64,000 nucleotides of DNA from Blautia sp. (GTDB lineage: Bacteria > Bacillota > Clostridia > Lachnospirales > Lachnospiraceae), in the NCBI GenBank assembly GCA_022770365.1, contig JALEHU010000006.1:36846-100845 (forward strand), given 5' to 3'. Every line of letters starts with the position of its first letter. Position 1 is the stretch's first letter. Below, one piece after another: positions 8,580-17,652 of the stretch. The notes beneath the pieces are model-generated. The model was not told where the DNA came from and did no database searches. It saw only the letters and a list, made by a program, of their open reading frames with translations. Made by a program: the position numbers and the translations under genes.

Positions 8580-10694
8580 ATGAAAAAAATAGCGATTATT
8601 GGAGCAAATGATTTTCAGCGCCCTCTGATCCGAAAGGCCAGGGAAATGGGATATGAGACCCATGTATTTGCCTGGAGAGAAGGGGCAACAGGCGCAGAAG
8701 ACGCGGATGTTTTTTACGAGATCAGCATTACAGAGAAGGAAAAGATACTGGAGATATGCCGAAAAATTCAACCTGAGGCTGTGGCAACGATTGGTTCAGA
8801 TCTTGCCAATATCACTGTACAGTATCTAGCTGAAGAACTGGAGCTTCCATGCAACAGTAGGGAGTGTATCCGGAATTCCACAAACAAATATGCAATGCGG
8901 ACAGCATTTCAGAAAGCAGGTATCCCGGTACCGTTTTTTCAGATCGCAGAAGAAGGACAGGAAATCGTACCTCCATCCTATCCTGTTATTGTAAAGCCCA
9001 CAGATCGTTCCGGAAGCCGTGCGATCACAAAAGTGGAAGCACCGGAAGAACTGGAGGAAGCAATACGGAATGCGGCCGGGCAGTCTTTTGAGAAAAAAGC
9101 CATTGTAGAGGAATACATTCATGGTGCTGAGTACAGTGTGGAAACCATCAGTTTTGAGGGAAAACATACCTGCCTGGCTATCACAAAAAAATTTACAACA
9201 GGAGAACCCCATTACATTGAGGTAGGGCATCTTCAGCCGGCACCTCTTGATGACGCAATAAAGGAAAAAGTGGAACAGACAGTATTTCGTGCCATGGATG
9301 CCTTGGACGTGCGTTATGGTGCGGGACACAGTGAACTGCGCATCGATTCTCTGGGAAATATACGAATTATTGAAATCGGTTCCCGAATGGGAGGCGACTG
9401 TATCGGCTCAGATCTTGTGCCTTTATCCACGGGTCAGGACTTTGTAAAAATGGTTATAGATACTGCTGCAGGCAAAGCCCCGGAGATAAAGGAAACGGAG
9501 TCCCGTATTTCGGCAATCCGATTTTTAATGAATGAAAAAGACCTTAATCATATGGAACATATAAAGAAAGAATTTCCGGAAAATGTAAAAAAAATCGTTC
9601 TGGACAGTCCGGTGAAAGGTGCAAAAATCACAGACAGCGGAAGCCGTCCCGGATTTTACATTCTTCAGGCGGATTCCATGGAAGAGATGGAAATCCTTCT
9701 CCATGAAGGCCCGGGGGAAAACCCTGTGGATATTTTTGAAACCCCTGTGCAGAAAATGCGCTATTCTGATGGAAAGAATACGTTTTATATAAAACGGGAT
9801 GATCTGCTGCCATTCTCTTTTGGCGGGAATAAAGTCCGTTTTGCGCGGAAATTTGTGGAGGACATGCAGGCGAAGCACTGTGACAGTATGATTATTTACG
9901 GCAATTATCATTCCAATCTCTGCCGGATCTTGTCGACACTTTGCAGGGAACTGGATATCCCCTGTTACATGGTTCACAATACAGAGGATATCAAAGAGGA
10001 AAAAGAAACCCATAACAGCCGCATCATACGGAAAATGGGCGTGAAGGAAATTCCCTGCAGGAAACAGGGGATTGCAGATGCAGTACAGCAGGCGATGGAT
10101 GAACTGACGGAAAAAGGATATCATCCGTATTATATTTACGGAAATACCGGCGGGACAGGGAATGAGTGGGTGCCCATGCAGGCTTATGTGGAAGCTTATA
10201 TGGAAATCTGCGCCTTTGAGGAGAAAAACGATGGAAAATTCGATTACATTTTTCTCGCATCCAGTACCAATGCTACACAGTCGGGTCTGCTGATGGGAAG
10301 TATTTTGAAAAAAGATGACCGGAAGATTGTGGGGATTTCTGTTTCCAGAAACGAGGAACGGGGAAAAGAAGTGATCATAGGAAATTTGAAGGAATACGCC
10401 GACAGATTTTCCGTTTTTCTTCCTGAAGATCCGGAGGAAAGAATTTATTTTACGGATGCGTATATGGAAGGCGGCTACGGTGTATATTCACCAAATGTGG
10501 AAGATTTGATCAATCGGGTTTACCGGACGGATGGAATTCCGTTAGATATGACATATACAGGAAAAGCATTTTATGGTATGATGAAATATCTGGAAGAACA
10601 CAACATAACGGATAAAAATATCCTCTTTCTTCATACGGGAGGAACACCGTTGTTTTTTGACTATCTGATGGAAGATTTGGAGACATCTGAATGA
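8580..10694 (+). CDS. ATP-grasp ligase fused to a PLP-dependent ACC deaminase/D-cysteine desulfhydrase-like domain
   Basis: Likely start ATG 8580 (GGAG RBS), within ORF 8484. N-half: MKKIAIIGANDFQRPLIRKA...PVIVKPTDRSGSRAITKV...ELRIDSLGNIRIIEIGSRMGGDCIGSD (ATP-grasp). C-half: FYIKRDDLLPFSFGGNKVRFARKF...NTGGTGNEW...ILFLHTGGTPLFF (PALP fold). Confidence 0.85.
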   Translation: MKKIAIIGANDFQRPLIRKAREMGYETHVFAWREGATGAEDADVFYEISITEKEKILEICRKIQPEAVATIGSDLANITVQYLAEELELPCNSRECIRNSTNKYAMRTAFQKAGIPVPFFQIAEEGQEIVPPSYPVIVKPTDRSGSRAITKVEAPEELEEAIRNAAGQSFEKKAIVEEYIHGAEYSVETISFEGKHTCLAITKKFTTGEPHYIEVGHLQPAPLDDAIKEKVEQTVFRAMDALDVRYGAGHSELRIDSLGNIRIIEIGSRMGGDCIGSDLVPLSTGQDFVKMVIDTAAGKAPEIKETESRISAIRFLMNEKDLNHMEHIKKEFPENVKKIVLDSPVKGAKITDSGSRPGFYILQADSMEEMEILLHEGPGENPVDIFETPVQKMRYSDGKNTFYIKRDDLLPFSFGGNKVRFARKFVEDMQAKHCDSMIIYGNYHSNLCRILSTLCRELDIPCYMVHNTEDIKEEKETHNSRIIRKMGVKEIPCRKQGIADAVQQAMDELTEKGYHPYYIYGNTGGTGNEWVPMQAYVEAYMEICAFEEKNDGKFDYIFLASSTNATQSGLLMGSILKKDDRKIVGISVSRNEERGKEVIIGNLKEYADRFSVFLPEDPEERIYFTDAYMEGGYGVYSPNVEDLINRVYRTDGIPLDMTYTGKAFYGMMKYLEEHNITDKNILFLHTGGTPLFFDYLMEDLETSE

Positions 10695-11878
10695 AAAAAT
10701 TAATGATTCTGGGTGCCAGCTATTCCCAGCTCCCGCTTTATAAGGCAGCCAAAAAGCTGGGGATACATACGATTGCAGCAAGTACGCCCGGAGACTGGCC
10801 GGGTTTTGCTGCTGCAGATGAGAGCTCCTATACGGATATTTCCGATCCTGAGGCAGTGCTGCAGGCTGCCAGGAAATATCGGATAGACGGAATCACCACC
10901 TGCTGTCTGGATACAGGAGTAAGGGCTGTCGGCTATGTATGCGAAAATCTCGGCTTAAAGGGGCTTTCCGCCAGAGCCGGAGAAATCAGCAGCGATAAGT
11001 ATAAAATGAAAGAAGCCTTTATAAAAGGCGGTGTCAACTGTGCCCGTCATATCTGTATCCGAAACCGTGAGGAACTGGAGACCGCTCTTGATCAGTTTCG
11101 TTTCCCGGTGATCTTAAAGGCTGTGGATCTGATGGGCAGCAGAGGAATTTTCCGCTGCAATACAAAAGAAGAAGCCCTGGTGAATTATAAAGAAACCATG
11201 GCAGCGACACGGAAGGATTACTGTCTTGTTGAGGAATTCATTGAGGGGAAGATTCTCGGCTGTGAGGCAATGCTGTCTGATGGGAAAATGCTCTACTGTC
11301 TGCCGAATAATATTGATGCTTATCAGAGCCATGTCCCTACGCCTGTTGGGCATTCTGTTCCGTATAAAAAGCAGAAAACCCTCGGTGCTGAAGTGGAACG
11401 GCAGGTTTCTCTTGCCATAAAAGCAGTCGGACTGGACAACTGTCCGGTAAACTGTGATCTGATTGAAAAAGATGACCGGGTTTATGTGATTGAAATCACC
11501 GGACGCGCCGGTGCCACCTGCCTGCCGGAAATGGTTGGACTGTATTATGGCATTAACTATTATGAAGCCATTGTGCGTCTGGCTCTTGATATGGAAGTGG
11601 CTGAAATGTTCCGTGAGGACATTCCTCATCAGGCAAATTTGTCCAGAATCCTTACCTCCGAACGGGCTGGAATTGTAAAAGCGATACATAATGAAAATGA
11701 TTCTACCGAGGACATTTTTGATCTTTCCTTTAATATAAAGCCGGGAGATGAGGTGCGCAGATACGAAAACGGACGGGACAGGCTTGGTCAGTTGATTCTG
11801 ACAGGCGAAAATCTAAATGCCTGTGAAAAGCGTCTTAAGCAGGTTTTGTCGAAAATTAACATTGAATTTACATTATGA
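10691..11878 (+). CDS. ATP-grasp domain carboxylate-amine ligase
   Basis: MKKLMILGASYSQLPLYKAAKKLGI... FPVILKAVDLMGSRGIF... LVEEFIEGKILGCEAML... VYVIEITGRAGATCLPEMVGLYYG; overlaps previous gene by 4 bp (ATGA). Confidence 0.88.
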   Translation: MKKLMILGASYSQLPLYKAAKKLGIHTIAASTPGDWPGFAAADESSYTDISDPEAVLQAARKYRIDGITTCCLDTGVRAVGYVCENLGLKGLSARAGEISSDKYKMKEAFIKGGVNCARHICIRNREELETALDQFRFPVILKAVDLMGSRGIFRCNTKEEALVNYKETMAATRKDYCLVEEFIEGKILGCEAMLSDGKMLYCLPNNIDAYQSHVPTPVGHSVPYKKQKTLGAEVERQVSLAIKAVGLDNCPVNCDLIEKDDRVYVIEITGRAGATCLPEMVGLYYGINYYEAIVRLALDMEVAEMFREDIPHQANLSRILTSERAGIVKAIHNENDSTEDIFDLSFNIKPGDEVRRYENGRDRLGQLILTGENLNACEKRLKQVLSKINIEFTL

Positions 11879-11893
11879 TTGTGAGAAAATAAC

Positions 11894-12277
11894 ATGAGAA
11901 ATCATTTGTCTGCGAAGAAAAGTATTTTTTTACTGCTGCATATCAGCCTTCTGTTCAGTTCTCTGAGCGGCGTCTGCTCCAAGATGGCGTCCAGATATAC
12001 AGATGATATTTTTTCCATCCCGTTCCTGTTCTGGTTCGGGCTGGTTTTTGTGATCATGTTCGGATATGCGATTATCTGGCAGCAGATTCTGAAGAGAATG
12101 CCTCTGACGGTCGCTTATGCTAATAAACCGGTGACACTGATCTGGGGCATCATCTGGGGAAGCGTGATCTTTGATGAAGAGATTACGTGGAATATGATTG
12201 CCGGTGCAGTGGTTATTTTTGCAGGAATTTATTTTGTAACAAGTGAAAAAACAGAGAGAGGCGGTGAGCGTCAGTGA
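11894..12277 (+). CDS. Half-size EamA/SMR-like transporter subunit
   Basis: 127 aa, four predicted hydrophobic segments; AYANKPVTLIWGIIWGSVIFDEEITWNMIAGAVVIFAGIYFV resembles EamA/SMR C-terminal halves. Confidence 0.75.
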   Translation: MRNHLSAKKSIFLLLHISLLFSSLSGVCSKMASRYTDDIFSIPFLFWFGLVFVIMFGYAIIWQQILKRMPLTVAYANKPVTLIWGIIWGSVIFDEEITWNMIAGAVVIFAGIYFVTSEKTERGGERQ

Positions 12278-12618
12278 GTGAACTGCGTATGGGAGTGTGT
12301 GTGCTGCTGGCTTCGGTTATGATTTCATCCGTTTCTCAGATTCTGCTGAAAAAAGCAGCCAACAGAATTTATAAAAATCCGCTGGCAGAATACCTGAATC
12401 CTCTGGTTATCGGGGCTTATGCCATGTTTTTCGGTTCTGTGATCCTGACGATGATCGCACTGAAATATGTGCCGCTTTCCATGTCACCGATTCTGGAATC
12501 CACAGGTTATATTTTTGTGTCTGTCCTTGGATACATATTTTTGAAAGAACGTTTCAGTAGGAGAAAGCTTTTTGGATTTGCCCTGATCCTGTGCGGGATC
12601 ATGATTTTTTATCAATAG
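12274..12618 (+). CDS. Half-size EamA/SMR-like transporter subunit
   Basis: 114 aa; SQILLKKAANR, LKYVPLSMSPILESTGYIFVSVLGYIFLKERFSRRKLFGFALILCGIMIF; overlaps 11894 gene by 4 bp. Confidence 0.8.
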   Translation: MSELRMGVCVLLASVMISSVSQILLKKAANRIYKNPLAEYLNPLVIGAYAMFFGSVILTMIALKYVPLSMSPILESTGYIFVSVLGYIFLKERFSRRKLFGFALILCGIMIFYQ

Positions 12619-12679
12619 TGATGTCTGTGCAGGCAGATATTTTTGTGTACCTTAAAGAAAAGAGTAAGGAGTCAGAAAG

Positions 12680-13633
12680 ATGCTGGTATCCATTGTTATA
12701 CCATGTTATAATTCAGAACACACCATCGGCAGGGTGGTGGAACTGGCGATTGAAGAATTTAAAAAAATGAATGACTATGAATGTGAGTTTGTCCTGGTGA
12801 ATGATTATTCCAGAGACAATACCTGGCAGGCAATTCATACACTGACGGAGAAATATCCTAATGTAAAAGGAATTAATCTGGCCAAAAACTTCGGGCAGCA
12901 TAATGCTATCATGGCGGCACTCCATTATACAAAAGGAGAGTTTATCGTGGGTATGGATGATGATATGCAGAATCATCCGTCTCAGATCCCACAGTTCCTG
13001 GATAAAATGCAGGAAGGATATGACATTGTATTTGGTGTGTTTAAAGAACGTAAGTTTTCTGTGATTAAAAATATTACAGGAGCTATCAGCAGGTTTCTTC
13101 TGTGGCATCTGCTGGACCGCCCTAAAGATATCCAGATGAGCAGTTTCTGGTGCTGCAGGCGTTATGTGCGGGATGAAGTTGTGAAATATGAAGGATATAA
13201 TACTTTTCTTCAGGTGTTGTTTTTCAGAACGACTCATAACATTGCCAATATAGAAATTGAACATTATGCAAGAGAAGTGGGAACCTCTAATTATAATTTC
13301 CGGAGAGGACTGAAGCTGTTTATGTCCTGCCTGAATTTTACAGTAATTCCGCTGCGTGTCTCGACGATTCTGGGAACTCTTTTTTCTGCTGCGGGATTTA
13401 TCGGAGCGCTGGCGGTTCTGATTCAGAAGATTCTGAATCCGGCTGTTGCTATTGGCTGGTCATCTCTGATGTGTGCCATGCTGGTGCTGTTCGGTTTCTG
13501 CTTTCTGATGCTTGGAATTATCGGAGAGTATCTGGGCAAAGCTATTTTGAACATTAATAAGACACCTCAGTATGTGATACGGGATAAGGAAAATATTGAG
13601 GATACCTGCGGAGAAAAACAAAAGGATTTATGA
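12680..13633 (+). CDS. GT2 polyprenyl-phosphate glycosyltransferase (ArnC/DPM/GtrB-like)
   Basis: SIVIPCYNSEHTIGRVVE...GINLAKNFGQHNAIMAALHYTKGEFIVGMDDDMQNHPSQIP; two C-terminal TM helices ending LGIIGEYLGKAILNINKTPQYVI. Confidence 0.92.
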   Translation: MLVSIVIPCYNSEHTIGRVVELAIEEFKKMNDYECEFVLVNDYSRDNTWQAIHTLTEKYPNVKGINLAKNFGQHNAIMAALHYTKGEFIVGMDDDMQNHPSQIPQFLDKMQEGYDIVFGVFKERKFSVIKNITGAISRFLLWHLLDRPKDIQMSSFWCCRRYVRDEVVKYEGYNTFLQVLFFRTTHNIANIEIEHYAREVGTSNYNFRRGLKLFMSCLNFTVIPLRVSTILGTLFSAAGFIGALAVLIQKILNPAVAIGWSSLMCAMLVLFGFCFLMLGIIGEYLGKAILNINKTPQYVIRDKENIEDTCGEKQKDL

Positions 13634-13688
13634 TATAGTTTTGCTGTAATTACCGCTTACTAACAGAAAAGTTACATAGAGGAGATCA

Positions 13689-14831
13689 ATGATTGATTTT
13701 AACAGACCTGCTTTTACAGGCAGAGAAATGGATTATATAAAAGATGCAGTAAACCGCGGAATGCTGTGCGGTGATGGAGTCTATACAAAACACTGTTCCC
13801 GGTGGATGGAGGAAAAGTTTCAGGTGAGACACGTTCTTCTGACTACGTCATGTACGCATGCTCTGGAGATGGCAGCGTATCTGTCAGACATTCAGCCGGA
13901 CGATGAAGTGATTATGCCTTCATATACATTTGTATCTACTGCCGATGCATTTGTGCTGCGTGGAGCGAAGGCGGTATTTGTAGATATCCGCCCGGATACG
14001 ATGAATATCGATGAGAAACTGATTGAAGATGCAGTGACGCCAAGGACTAAGGCAATTGTTCCGGTTCATTATGCGGGAGTGGCCTGCGAGATGGATACTA
14101 TTATGGGGATTGCTGCGAAATACAATCTTAAGGTGATTGAGGATGCAGCACAGGGTGTTGATGCTTTCTACAAAGGGAGAGCACTGGGTACCATCGGTGA
14201 TTTTGGTTGTTACAGCTTCCACGAGACAAAGAATTATACCATGGGAGAAGGCGGAGCCCTTCTTTTCCAGGATGAAAAATATCTGGATCGTGCGGAAGTT
14301 CTTCGGGAAAAAGGTACGGATCGGAGTAAGTTTTTCCGGGGCCAGGTTGATAAATACCGCTGGGTGGATTACGGGTCTTCTTATCTGCCAAGCGAACTGA
14401 ATGCGGCTTATCTTTATGCCCAGCTGGAAGAACATGAGAGAATCAGCCGCAAACGTATGGAAATTTACAATTATTATCATGAGAATCTGAAATGCCTTGC
14501 GGATGAAGGAAAGATTGAGCAGCCTTTTGTACCGGAAGAATGTGTACATAATGCACATATGTATTATATCAAGGTACGTGATATTCAGGTACGGACACGC
14601 CTGCTTGCTTACCTCAGAGAACAGGGAATCTGCAGTGTGTTTCATTATGTTCCTCTCCATTCGGCACCAGCCGGAAAGAAATTCGGCAGATTCCATGGAG
14701 AAGATGTTTATACCACAAAAGAGAGCGAGCGGCTGATGAGGCTGCCCATGTTCTACAATCTGGATATGGAAGATGTAAAGAAAGTTGTGCATGCGATTGT
14801 TTCTTTTGATGGATTTGAGGGAAGACTATGA
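13689..14831 (+). CDS. rffA: dTDP-4-amino-4,6-dideoxygalactose transaminase (WecE/RffA-like, DegT family)
   Basis: CGDGVYTKHC, DEVIMPSYTFVSTADAFVLRGAKAVFVDIRPDTMNIDE, VPVHYAGVACEMDTIM, EDAAQGVDAFYKGRALGTIGDFGCYSFHETKNYTMGEGGA, EKGTDRSKFFRGQVDKYRWVDYGSSYLPSEL: near-collinear with remembered E. coli WecE motifs. Confidence 0.92.
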   Translation: MIDFNRPAFTGREMDYIKDAVNRGMLCGDGVYTKHCSRWMEEKFQVRHVLLTTSCTHALEMAAYLSDIQPDDEVIMPSYTFVSTADAFVLRGAKAVFVDIRPDTMNIDEKLIEDAVTPRTKAIVPVHYAGVACEMDTIMGIAAKYNLKVIEDAAQGVDAFYKGRALGTIGDFGCYSFHETKNYTMGEGGALLFQDEKYLDRAEVLREKGTDRSKFFRGQVDKYRWVDYGSSYLPSELNAAYLYAQLEEHERISRKRMEIYNYYHENLKCLADEGKIEQPFVPEECVHNAHMYYIKVRDIQVRTRLLAYLREQGICSVFHYVPLHSAPAGKKFGRFHGEDVYTTKESERLMRLPMFYNLDMEDVKKVVHAIVSFDGFEGRL

Positions 14832-16147
14832 AAAAATGGAAAAAGATTTTGAATGCGGCAATTGCTGTTTCTGTATCAGTGATATGTACGGTGAGTACGG
14901 TTATGGCGGCTTCTGTTGATTTGAATGCAGTGTATGGGATTTCCAGCAACGGGCTGGAAGGCTGGCCCCAGGGACCGGAGATTTCCTGTAATACAGGGAT
15001 ATTGATGGAGGCAGAAACAGGAGCGGTTCTTTATGATAAAGGAGCGGATGAACTTCGTTATCCTGCCAGTATTACCAAGCTGATGACACTTCTGGTTGCT
15101 GTGGAAAACAGCAGTCTGGATGAAGAGGTGACTTTTACGGAAACGGGTGTCAGGGATGTTACGCCTGATTCCGGCAATATCGGCATGCAGCTTGGGGAAG
15201 TCATGACCATGGAGGATTGTCTTTATGCAATGATCATCTATTCTGCCAACGAAGTGTCTGCCCAGATTGCAGAGCATGTGGGCGGAACTGAGCAGAATTT
15301 TATTGATATGATGAATGAGAGGGCTGCACAGATCGGCTGTACGAATACTCATTTCACCAACGCAAGTGGTCTTCCGGACACGAACCAGTACACAACAGCC
15401 AGGGATATGGCGCTGATTTTCCGCGAGGGACTGAATAATGAGATTTATCGGGAAATACTGAATACGCCGACTTATGTGATACCGGCTACGAACAAAAACA
15501 GTGAAGAGCGCAAGCTTCACACCCATCATCCCTTGTTTGCTGAGGAATCCGGTCTGTATTATCCGGGCTGTATCGGCGGCAAATCCGGAATGACCAATGA
15601 TGCGGGGCATACGCTGGTAACAGGTGTGGAACAGAATGGTGTGACATATATTACAGTTGTCCTTCGGGCAGTGGATCTCAGCCAGGCCTGTGTGGACAGC
15701 CGCCAGTTATTTGACTATGGTTTTCAGAATTTCCGGAAAGAGGAATATAAAAATGGAAGTGTGATGCTTCCGAATACTATGACAACTGATCAGATTGAAG
15801 AAAAAGAAACAGACTCTGAAGACGGAAAGATTTATCAGTTTTATGTATCCGGTCAGCTGATGGGAGCCGCCAGTGTGCCGGAACCCACAGAGGCGCCGGT
15901 TCCCACTGTAACGGAGAAAGAACCCCTGGAAGAAGTGGGATCTGCTGATGAAGAACCTCTTTATCAGCAAGAAAGTCTGGCAGAGGAGTCCGGTGTGGAA
16001 TCGGAAACTGAAAAAAAAACAGGTAAATTAACCCATATGACCAAAATTCTTCTGATCGTTATGGGAGTTATGATCGTGCTGCTTGTGATTCTTCTGGCAG
16101 CTCTGCATCACAAAAACAAAAAGAAAAAAAGAAAGAAGAGACGTTAA
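14828..16147 (+). CDS. D-alanyl-D-alanine carboxypeptidase (DacF/PBP5-like) with C-terminal TM anchor
   Basis: [10 protein letters not shown] (SxxK), YSANEVS (SxN), [17 protein letters not shown] (KSG); C-terminal hydrophobic segment and Lys-rich tail. Confidence 0.93.
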   Translation: MKKWKKILNAAIAVSVSVICTVSTVMAASVDLNAVYGISSNGLEGWPQGPEISCNTGILMEAETGAVLYDKGADELRYPASITKLMTLLVAVENSSLDEEVTFTETGVRDVTPDSGNIGMQLGEVMTMEDCLYAMIIYSANEVSAQIAEHVGGTEQNFIDMMNERAAQIGCTNTHFTNASGLPDTNQYTTARDMALIFREGLNNEIYREILNTPTYVIPATNKNSEERKLHTHHPLFAEESGLYYPGCIGGKSGMTNDAGHTLVTGVEQNGVTYITVVLRAVDLSQACVDSRQLFDYGFQNFRKEEYKNGSVMLPNTMTTDQIEEKETDSEDGKIYQFYVSGQLMGAASVPEPTEAPVPTVTEKEPLEEVGSADEEPLYQQESLAEESGVESETEKKTGKLTHMTKILLIVMGVMIVLLVILLAALHHKNKKKKRKKRR

Positions 16148-16211
16148 TAAAAGTCGATTGCTGACGCAATCGTCCTGTACAGATAAATACGATAATATAA
16201 GGAGGATTTCC

Positions 16212-17090
16212 ATGAAAGGAATTATTCTTGCAGGAGGTTCAGGAACAAGATTATATCCGCTGACAAAAGCGATTTCCAAGCAGATCATGCCGGTCTATGA
16301 TAAACCTATGATTTACTATCCGCTTTCCACTCTGATGCTGGCGGGTATCCGTGAGATTCTGATCATTTCCACTCCAAGGGACCTGCCGGTATTTGAAGAG
16401 CTGCTGGGAGACGGCAGCCAGCTGGGAATGAGATTTGAGTATGCCATTCAGGAAGAACCGAGAGGACTGGCGGATGCGTTTATCATCGGTGCGGACTTTA
16501 TCGGCGGTGATGCTGTGGCACTGGTGCTGGGGGACAATATTTTTTATGGTCAGAGTTTTTCCAGAGTATTGCAGAATGCGTACAAACGCACAGAAACAGA
16601 AAAGGGCGCTACTATTTTTGGTTATTATGTAAGAGATCCGAGAGAATATGGCGTTGTGGAATTTGACGAAGAGGGACATGCTCTTTCGATTGAGGAGAAG
16701 CCGGAGCATCCAAAGTCCAATTATGCGGTTCCCGGACTGTATTTTTACGATAATGATGTCGTGGAAATTGCAAGAAATGTGAAGCCGTCCGCAAGAGGCG
16801 AGATTGAGATCACCAGTGTGAATAATGAGTATCTAAGAAGAGGGACCTTACGAGTGGAGACTCTCGGAAGAGGATTTGCATGGCTGGATACCGGCAATCA
16901 TGATTCTCTTCTGGATGCGGCAGATTTTGTATCCGCGTTCCAGAAACGACAGGGACTGTATATTTCCTGCATTGAGGAAATTGCCTACAAACGAGGCTTT
17001 ATTACAAAGGAACAGCTTGTTGAGCTGGCGCAGCCGCTTTTGAAGACTGCTTACGGACAATATCTGATTGAAGTAGCGGAGGGATTATAA
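16212..17090 (+). CDS. rfbA: Glucose-1-phosphate thymidylyltransferase
   Basis: ATG 16212 after GGAGG (ORF-track start 16158 is upstream); [55 protein letters not shown]. Confidence 0.97.
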   Translation: MKGIILAGGSGTRLYPLTKAISKQIMPVYDKPMIYYPLSTLMLAGIREILIISTPRDLPVFEELLGDGSQLGMRFEYAIQEEPRGLADAFIIGADFIGGDAVALVLGDNIFYGQSFSRVLQNAYKRTETEKGATIFGYYVRDPREYGVVEFDEEGHALSIEEKPEHPKSNYAVPGLYFYDNDVVEIARNVKPSARGEIEITSVNNEYLRRGTLRVETLGRGFAWLDTGNHDSLLDAADFVSAFQKRQGLYISCIEEIAYKRGFITKEQLVELAQPLLKTAYGQYLIEVAEGL

Positions 17091-17091
17091 A

Positions 17092-17643
17092 ATGGGTAAG
17101 ATTACAGTAGAAACATGTGAGATTGAAGGACTGAAGGTCATTACACCAACCGTATTCGGCGATGCCCGCGGTTATTTCATGGAAACCTACAATTACAATG
17201 ATTTTAAAGAAGCCGGTATTGATGTGGAATTTGTGCAGGACAATCAGTCCAGCTCCCGCTATGGAGTACTTCGCGGTCTTCATTTCCAGATCAATTATCC
17301 GCAGGATAAGCTGGTCCGCGTTGTAAACGGTGAAGTCTTTGATGTGGCTGTGGATCTTCGGGAAGGTTCCGCAACTTACGGTAAATGGTTCGGTGTTATT
17401 CTTTCCGCAGAAAATAAAAAACAGTTCTTTATCCCGAAAGGATTCGCACATGGATTTCTGGTGCTTTCCGAAAATGCGGAGTTTACCTACAAGTGTTCTG
17501 ATTTTTATCATCCCAATGATGAAGGCGGCCTGATTTGGAATGACCCGGATATCGGGGTAGAATGGCCTGTTCCGGAAGGTATGGAACTGATTTTTTCAGA
17601 GAAAGATCAGAAATGGGGCAGCTTTAAGGAATTCCGGAGATAG
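17092..17643 (+). CDS. rfbC: dTDP-4-dehydrorhamnose 3,5-epimerase
   Basis: FGDARGYFMETYN, FVQDNQSSSRYGVLRGLHFQ, PKGFAHGFLVLSENAEFTYKCSDFY. Confidence 0.96.
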   Translation: MGKITVETCEIEGLKVITPTVFGDARGYFMETYNYNDFKEAGIDVEFVQDNQSSSRYGVLRGLHFQINYPQDKLVRVVNGEVFDVAVDLREGSATYGKWFGVILSAENKKQFFIPKGFAHGFLVLSENAEFTYKCSDFYHPNDEGGLIWNDPDIGVEWPVPEGMELIFSEKDQKWGSFKEFRR

Positions 17644-17652
17644 GAGAGAGGA

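Noticed and set aside
16155-16172. CGATTGC-TGAC-GCAATCG hairpin considered as terminator
   Set aside because: No T-tract follows and it lies immediately before the rfbA RBS; left unassigned.
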